A DNA stretch of 48,986 bases, from contig JAILLO010000026.1 in assembly GCA_024693105.1 (NCBI GenBank), positions 1-48,986 on the forward strand. Reading direction: 5' to 3'. Under the pieces are notes generated by a model, which was not told the origin of the DNA, made no database searches, and was given only the letters and a program-made list of their open reading frames with translations. The stretch comes from Clostridia bacterium. GTDB taxonomy: Bacteria; Bacillota; Clostridia; Peptostreptococcales; Anaerovoracaceae. Each line of letters begins with the position of its first letter. Positions within the stretch are counted from its first letter, which is position 1. Of this stretch, positions 44,920-48,986 are shown in pieces. Position numbers and translations under genes: made by a program.

Positions 44920-45237
44920 TTAAACGTACTTTTTAATCATTGCTTCAACGTTTTCTACCGTTGCGTCTTCCTTTACACAGGAATCAATCATAACACCGCC
45001 TTCATAAATTGCGATAACAGGAAGTCCGAGAACCTTCTGTGCAATTGCAAGACGACGTGCCTTTGTGGTATTGAGCGAAGCAAATTTCATTTTGTCTCCA
45101 TAAGTCTCAGCGAACTCATGAATATGAGGCATCAGAGCCTGGCACGGAACGCATCCGTCTCCATAAAAATCAACAAGAACTTTTCCCTCTGCCTGAAGAA
45201 CTTCGGCTTCAAAGTTTTCTTTTGTTACTTCTAACAT
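44920..45237 (-). CDS. trxA: Thioredoxin of the glycine reductase system
   Basis: 105 residues. The active site is GCVPC (Cys29, Cys32) in FYGDGCVPCQAL and not the common WCGPC. The Trp-less GCVPC form is known from glycine-reductase thioredoxins of amino-acid fermenters such as Eubacterium acidaminophilum and Clostridium litorale. It reduces oxidised selenoprotein A. It lies between trxB and grdA with a good AAAGGAG site. Confidence 0.93.
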   Translation of the reverse strand: MLEVTKENFEAEVLQAEGKVLVDFYGDGCVPCQALMPHIHEFAETYGDKMKFASLNTTKARRLAIAQKVLGLPVIAIYEGGVMIDSCVKEDATVENVEAMIKKYV

Positions 45238-45256
45238 TTCTTTTCTCCTTTACTTT

Positions 45257-46198
45257 TTATTCTAAGTTGCTGATATATTTTTCAGCCTGCATTGCAGCGA
45301 TTGCACCGTCTGCGCATGCAGTAACGACCTGTCTGAGGCTCTTTACGCGAATATCTCCTACCGCATATACGCCCTCAAGATTTGTGTGCATATCCGGATC
45401 TGTAGGAATATAACCGTTTTCGAGCTCTATCTGACCTTCAAAGAGTTCTGAGTTCGGAACGTAACCGATGAAACCAAACAAACCGAAAAGTCCGTCATCG
45501 GGATCGCATTCGATAAGTCTTTCCTCACCGGTCTTGACGTTCTTCACCCACATTTTCTGAAGGATTTCATCTCCGTCTACCTTTGTAACAACGCTGTCCC
45601 ACATAAAATCAAGCTTTGGATTTTTGAATGCCTTTTCCTGAATGGATTTTGCGGCTCTGAGCTCGTTTCTTCTGTGGATAACCGTAACCTTGCGTGCAAA
45701 CTTTGTGAGATACATTGCTTCTTCAACAGCGGAATCACCGCCTCCTACTACATATACCTCAAAGTCCTCAAAGAAAGCTGCATCGCATGTTGCACAGAAA
45801 GAAATTCCCGTGCCGACGAATTTGCCTTCATTTTCGCAACCGATAGGTTTTGAATGCGCTCCGGTGGCAATAATAACAGTCTTTGCCTCATATTCGCCCT
45901 TTGCACAAACAATCTTTTTTATTTTTCCGGTCAGATCAACGCTCTTGACAACATCTGAGCATCTTTCCGCACCGAATTTCTTAACCTGCTCAGCCATACG
46001 GGCTACAAGTGACTTTCCGCTTTCGCCCTCTACAATCTGACCCGGATAGTTTTCAATTTCGTCTGTAATGGCAATCTGCCCGCCGTCCTGAGCTCTTTCA
46101 ATAACAAGTGTGTCAAGACGAGCTCTGCCGGCATACAAGCCTGCTGCGAGTCCGGCAGGACCACCGCCCAGGATAATACAATCATATACTTTACTCAT
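45257..46198 (-). CDS. trxB: Thioredoxin reductase of the glycine reductase system
   Basis: 313 residues. The FAD-binding GGGPAGLAAG is near residue 11, the redox pair CATC (Cys135, Cys138) is in GISFCATCDAAFF, the NADPH-binding GGGDSAVEEA is followed by HRRNELRA, and the C-terminal FAD site is GVYAVGDIR. It passes electrons from NADPH to TrxA and so to GrdA. AAAAGGAGC precedes the ATG. The gap to grdB upstream is 180 bases and holds a hairpin and a repetitive tract. Confidence 0.95.
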   Translation of the reverse strand: MSKVYDCIILGGGPAGLAAGLYAGRARLDTLVIERAQDGGQIAITDEIENYPGQIVEGESGKSLVARMAEQVKKFGAERCSDVVKSVDLTGKIKKIVCAKGEYEAKTVIIATGAHSKPIGCENEGKFVGTGISFCATCDAAFFEDFEVYVVGGGDSAVEEAMYLTKFARKVTVIHRRNELRAAKSIQEKAFKNPKLDFMWDSVVTKVDGDEILQKMWVKNVKTGEERLIECDPDDGLFGLFGFIGYVPNSELFEGQIELENGYIPTDPDMHTNLEGVYAVGDIRVKSLRQVVTACADGAIAAMQAEKYISNLE

Positions 46199-46220
46199 TT
46201 TTGATAGCTCCTTTTTGTTT

Positions 46221-46310
46221 CAATACGTTTAATACGCTTTTGCGTTTTATACGTTTTTCCCACCTTATACGACTTTGCGTTTTGTACGTTTTGTGCGTTT
46301 TATACGCTTT
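46221..46310. repeat. Degenerate 10-bp repetitive tract between grdB and trxB
   Basis: Units such as ATACGTTT, ATACGCTTT, TGCGTTTT and TGTACGTTTT recur roughly every 10 bases across about 90 bases, with an interruption near 46258-46272. The period is about one DNA helical turn. No protein-coding sense is apparent. Confidence 0.6.
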
Positions 46311-46312
46311 AT

Positions 46313-46345
46313 ACCGCCTGCACAGCCGCCGGCTGCACAGGCGGT
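46313..46345 (-). other. Intercistronic hairpin after grdB
   Basis: ACCGCCTG / CAGGCGGT (8 bp), a symmetric CA/CA internal loop, then CAGCC / GGCTG with a 3-base loop. No T-run follows on either strand. It lies 34 bases past the grdB stop and may set relative message levels of the upstream and downstream parts of the operon. Confidence 0.6.
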
Positions 46346-46378
46346 AAAGTAATAAAAGCTAAATTTCGATTAATAAAA

Positions 46379-47680
46379 TTATTCGAAAATAGTCTGATCT
46401 TCAATCTCTGTAGTCAGAGCTCTGAATGCCTTCTTCAAAAGCTTGCGACGGATGTCCTTCTCTTCTTCAAGAGTAAGAGCAGGATTTCCGAGCGGATGAG
46501 GAATAGCAATTGCAGGAACGATTCTGTTTGCTCCTACTGTCATTGAGATTGGAGTTACTGTACAAACGTGTACTACAGGAATACCTGCACGTTCAATTTC
46601 TTTTACCATTGTTGCACCGCAACGTGTACAAGTTCCTCATGTAGAGGTCATTATAACGGCGTCAACACCGGCAGCCTTCAGTTTCTGTGAATATTCTGCA
46701 GCAAATTTCTTTGCATTTGCAACCGAAGTTCCGTTTCCTACTGTAGCATAGTAGAAATCGTGAAGTTTTCCGATAACACCCTGAGCTTCAAATTCTCTCA
46801 TTATGTCGATAGGAAGAACTCTGTCCGCATCCTGATTTGCATATACAGGGTCATAACCACCGTGTGCAGTCTCGAATGTTTCCGCAGTAAGATCCTTAAC
46901 ACCTGCGATGTTGTATTCTCCGTAATGAGAAGCAGATGAAGATTCAATATGATCAGGATTTCCTTTTGGTACAATACCTCCGGAAGTACAAAGAGCGATT
47001 GTAGCCTTGCTGAGATCCTTAATTGCAGGATTTGGAGCTACTCTGTCAAATGACGGCATAGGATATTCCGTAACAAACGGCTTATCTTCCAGTTTTGCAA
47101 TCATCATGTCAACAGCTCTCTTTGCTCCTCTTTCTTCTTCAAAGAAGTTTACTCTGATACCTCTGTTCATGTAACCGTCTTCGATTGAAGCTCCGACAGG
47201 TTCATCCTTCATCAGCTTCAGAGCCAGCTTAGCCATAACCGGTGCTGCTTTTTTCATACCTGCAGCATTATTTGCAGTAGGTACGATGTAAATATAGTTC
47301 CTGAGATCTGCACCCGGATTTTCCTCATACATACCTGTAAGAACCTTAATGCCGAGTTCTTCCTGAACGGCCTTTGCAATAGTTGCGCATGCATATCCGT
47401 AACGTCCTGCATTAAATGCAGGTCCTGCGATAAAGAAATCAGGCTTTTCTGCCTTAACCCATCCAAGGATGGTTTCTTTTGCTTCTTTTTCATGCTCTGC
47501 GAAATAAGAGTCACCGCAGACAACTGTCTTTACGATTTCTGCTTCGCCCTTCCATTCTGCATTCAGCGCAGCTCCCGGACCAACAACGCCGTCTCTGATT
47601 TCAGGAGCAACGTGTGCCATTTCTTCTCCGCCGATCTGTGCAAAGAACTGGTTAATATAGTGAATTACTTTAAAACTCAT
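46379..47680 (-). CDS. grdB: Glycine reductase protein B selenoprotein subunit, GrdB (Sec348)
   Basis: 433 residues when the TGA at 46637-46639 is read as selenocysteine. Sec348 lies in VIMTST-U-GTCTRCGATM, the expected position near the C-terminus. The N-terminus MSFKVIHYINQFFAQIGGEE and the FIAGPAFNAGRYGYAC stretch are typical. With GrdE it forms the glycine-specific protein B. The amino group is held as a Schiff base on GrdE while Sec attacks to release ammonia. The partner (GrdE) and the linked trx genes favour glycine over sarcosine or betaine as substrate. AAGGAGG lies upstream. Without Sec decoding the gene is split into 347- and 76-residue frames. Confidence 0.96.
46611..46639 (-). 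promoter_or_regulatory. UGA selenocysteine codon and putative SECIS of grdB
   Basis: TGA at 46637-46639 (minus strand). Thirteen bases further a GTTGC-GGT-GCAAC hairpin (46611-46623) could act as the SECIS element read by SelB. Confidence 0.7.
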
Positions 47681-47707
47681 ATCTTTAATTTCCTCCTTTC
47701 TTCAAGA

Positions 47708-48986
47708 TTATCTTGCGCTCAGTTTTCCAAAGCCCATTTCATTGTTTGCGCCTGTGATGATCTGAATCTCTGCTTCGATGCTTCCGTCAGGACGTAATGA
47801 ACCTACGTGACCGCCGGCAATAACATCAACATAATCAAGAGTTCCGATAACTTTTTCCATAGGAGGCAGAACAACTACTTCATTTGCATTTCCTGCAGTA
47901 ACTACAGCATCTGCAAGCGGATCTGCGTCAGCCAGGGACTGGGATTTTCCGTCCTGACCTGCATATTCGTCAGTTATAATGGTTGTCTTAACTCCTGCCT
48001 GCTCAATCTTCTTTGTGTTCATGATCAGGTCTGTGTCAGGATTTCCGAAACCTTCCTGTGAAACGATTGCTCCATCAAGGTCTAACAGACGGCAGAGTTT
48101 TGCAGTCCAGTCAGAAGAACGCATCTTGTCGGCAAGATATACGTTTTCATTTGTAATGATGTTGCAAACGTAATTAATCTTCTTTCCGTGCTGTGCAAAC
48201 ATTTCTGCAACAACAGGATTGTTCTGATGGTGATATGTAGTGTTCTTGTCACATGCAGATACGCAGTTTCCGGAGAGAATAGCTCCGTCCATTGTCTCTG
48301 TAGGATAAATGATGGTTGTGAGTGAACGTTTTGCATCAACACCATATACATAAGTATCATGGAGTAAGCCCTGACTCTGAAGCATATGAACATATGCTAC
48401 TCTCGGAAGATTAGGATACTTTTCTTTTGCTTCCATAATTCCCAGAGTTTCAAATACCTGAGTTTCGTCAGGAGTTACGTTTCTTCCGAGTTCACCGATG
48501 CAAACTGCAGCACGAAGTCCGGCAATTCTTACAGCATGTTCGTATTCATGCTTATGATCCTGATAACCGTCTACAGGTTCTGCAACAACTACGAAATTGT
48601 TGAGTTTTGAGAAATCGGTGTAAGCTGCACCCGGGCCGCTCATATCAATGAGGCCTTCCTGGAAGCCAACGATTTTTCCTGCAGTAACTACAGCCATTCC
48701 TCTGAGAACATGAGTTTTGCCGCTTCCTACTGTGTCAACCTTGCTGATTACGCCCGGGAACTGTCCGCCTGTGCCTTCTACCTTTACACGAGGCTCAATA
48801 ACGTCCTTTACCGGAGTGATACGAACACTTTCGCCCGGTTTTGCAATGTCAAATCTGAAGTCCTTAACCCACGCCTTTACATCATCGTCCTGATACATAA
48901 AGTCTTTTACTACTTCAGGGTCAACATACAAAGTTCCGTTTTCAACTTTGCATTCCTTTGAAAACTTAATGTCTTTGATTTGGATA
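47708..48986 (-). CDS. grdE: Glycine reductase protein B proprotein, GrdE (5' end outside window)
   Basis: About 426 residues are visible. The frame is open to the right edge, where IQIKDIKFSKECKVENGTLY matches the family N-terminus, so only a few residues are missing. The proprotein is cut before a cysteine that becomes a pyruvoyl group binding the substrate amine; the likely site is Asn-Cys in AILSGNC-VSACDKN (Cys codon at 48263-48265). Other family stretches are GMAVVTAGKIVGFQEGLIDM and SQEGFGNPDTDLIMN. It lies 27 bases before grdB. The operon promoter lies outside the window. Confidence 0.94.
   Translation of the reverse strand, partial: IQIKDIKFSKECKVENGTLYVDPEVVKDFMYQDDDVKAWVKDFRFDIAKPGESVRITPVKDVIEPRVKVEGTGGQFPGVISKVDTVGSGKTHVLRGMAVVTAGKIVGFQEGLIDMSGPGAAYTDFSKLNNFVVVAEPVDGYQDHKHEYEHAVRIAGLRAAVCIGELGRNVTPDETQVFETLGIMEAKEKYPNLPRVAYVHMLQSQGLLHDTYVYGVDAKRSLTTIIYPTETMDGAILSGNCVSACDKNTTYHHQNNPVVAEMFAQHGKKINYVCNIITNENVYLADKMRSSDWTAKLCRLLDLDGAIVSQEGFGNPDTDLIMNTKKIEQAGVKTTIITDEYAGQDGKSQSLADADPLADAVVTAGNANEVVVLPPMEKVIGTLDYVDVIAGGHVGSLRPDGSIEAEIQIITGANNEMGFGKLSAR

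Noticed and set aside
1-48986. CRISPR array or prophage
   Set aside because: No regularly spaced repeats with unique spacers, no cas genes and no phage structural or integrase genes are present. The only repeats are the short tandem and IS-related ones listed.

Overview
The window looks like the chromosome of a strictly anaerobic, amino-acid-fermenting member of the Clostridia. The evidence is a selenocysteine-dependent glycine reductase operon, a complete set of selenocysteine genes, a 2-hydroxyacyl-CoA dehydratase activase-type protein, S-layer-homology (SLH) surface proteins, and Firmicutes gene order (lepA-hemW; dnaG-rpoD-trmK-nif3). The family cannot be fixed from sequence alone; an Eubacteriales amino-acid fermenter of the Anaerovoracaceae/Peptostreptococcaceae type would fit. 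Nearly all genes are on the minus strand. The plus strand carries a 203-residue Cys-rich protein, an IS transposase and selD.

Layout. 1-2.2 kb: the start of a secreted protein, a small Rpn-like remnant and an SLH protein. 2.2-5.4 kb: a YhdT/PanF-type transporter pair whose 3' end carries two copies of an unknown structured element, a probable 6S RNA gene with its own promoter, and yebC. 5.5-9.8 kb: one giant activase-like protein. 10.2-12.7 kb: the Cys-rich protein and a complete ISL3-like insertion sequence with an 8-bp target duplication. 12.8-14.8 kb: an SLH-anchored YcdB-repeat protein. 15-27.3 kb: a long co-oriented run, in order of transcription: two small unknown genes, an SLH phosphodiester glycosidase, an M16 peptidase, dut, dgt, rpoD copy 2, dnaG, rpoD copy 1, trmK and nif3. 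27.5-29 kb: an APC permease. 29-35 kb: lepA, hemW, a histidine kinase, a response regulator and a lipoprotein. 35.3-36 kb: an alpha/beta hydrolase. 36.1-41.1 kb: selB, selA and tRNA-Sec on the minus strand, with selD divergent. 41.2-49 kb: the glycine reductase operon, transcribed grdE, grdB, trxB, trxA, grdA, grdC, grdD and a small unknown gene, with grdE running off the right edge.

How the genes work together. SelD makes selenophosphate, SelA charges tRNA-Sec, and SelB delivers it to in-frame UGA codons. Three such codons lie in this window: selD codon 18, grdA codon 44 and grdB codon 348. A standard gene caller breaks all three genes there. GrdB/GrdE (protein B), GrdA (protein A) and GrdC/GrdD (protein C), recycled by TrxA/TrxB, reduce glycine to acetyl phosphate and ammonia. 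The selenium machinery and its main client therefore sit back to back.

The most unusual points are two nearly identical housekeeping sigma genes flanking dnaG, each unit preceded by the same sigma-H-like promoter block; the paired RNA-like elements overlapping the symporter stop codon; the reiterated ends of the IS; a paired repeat with apparently compensatory changes between selC and selA; and a small uncharacterised gene closing the grd operon.
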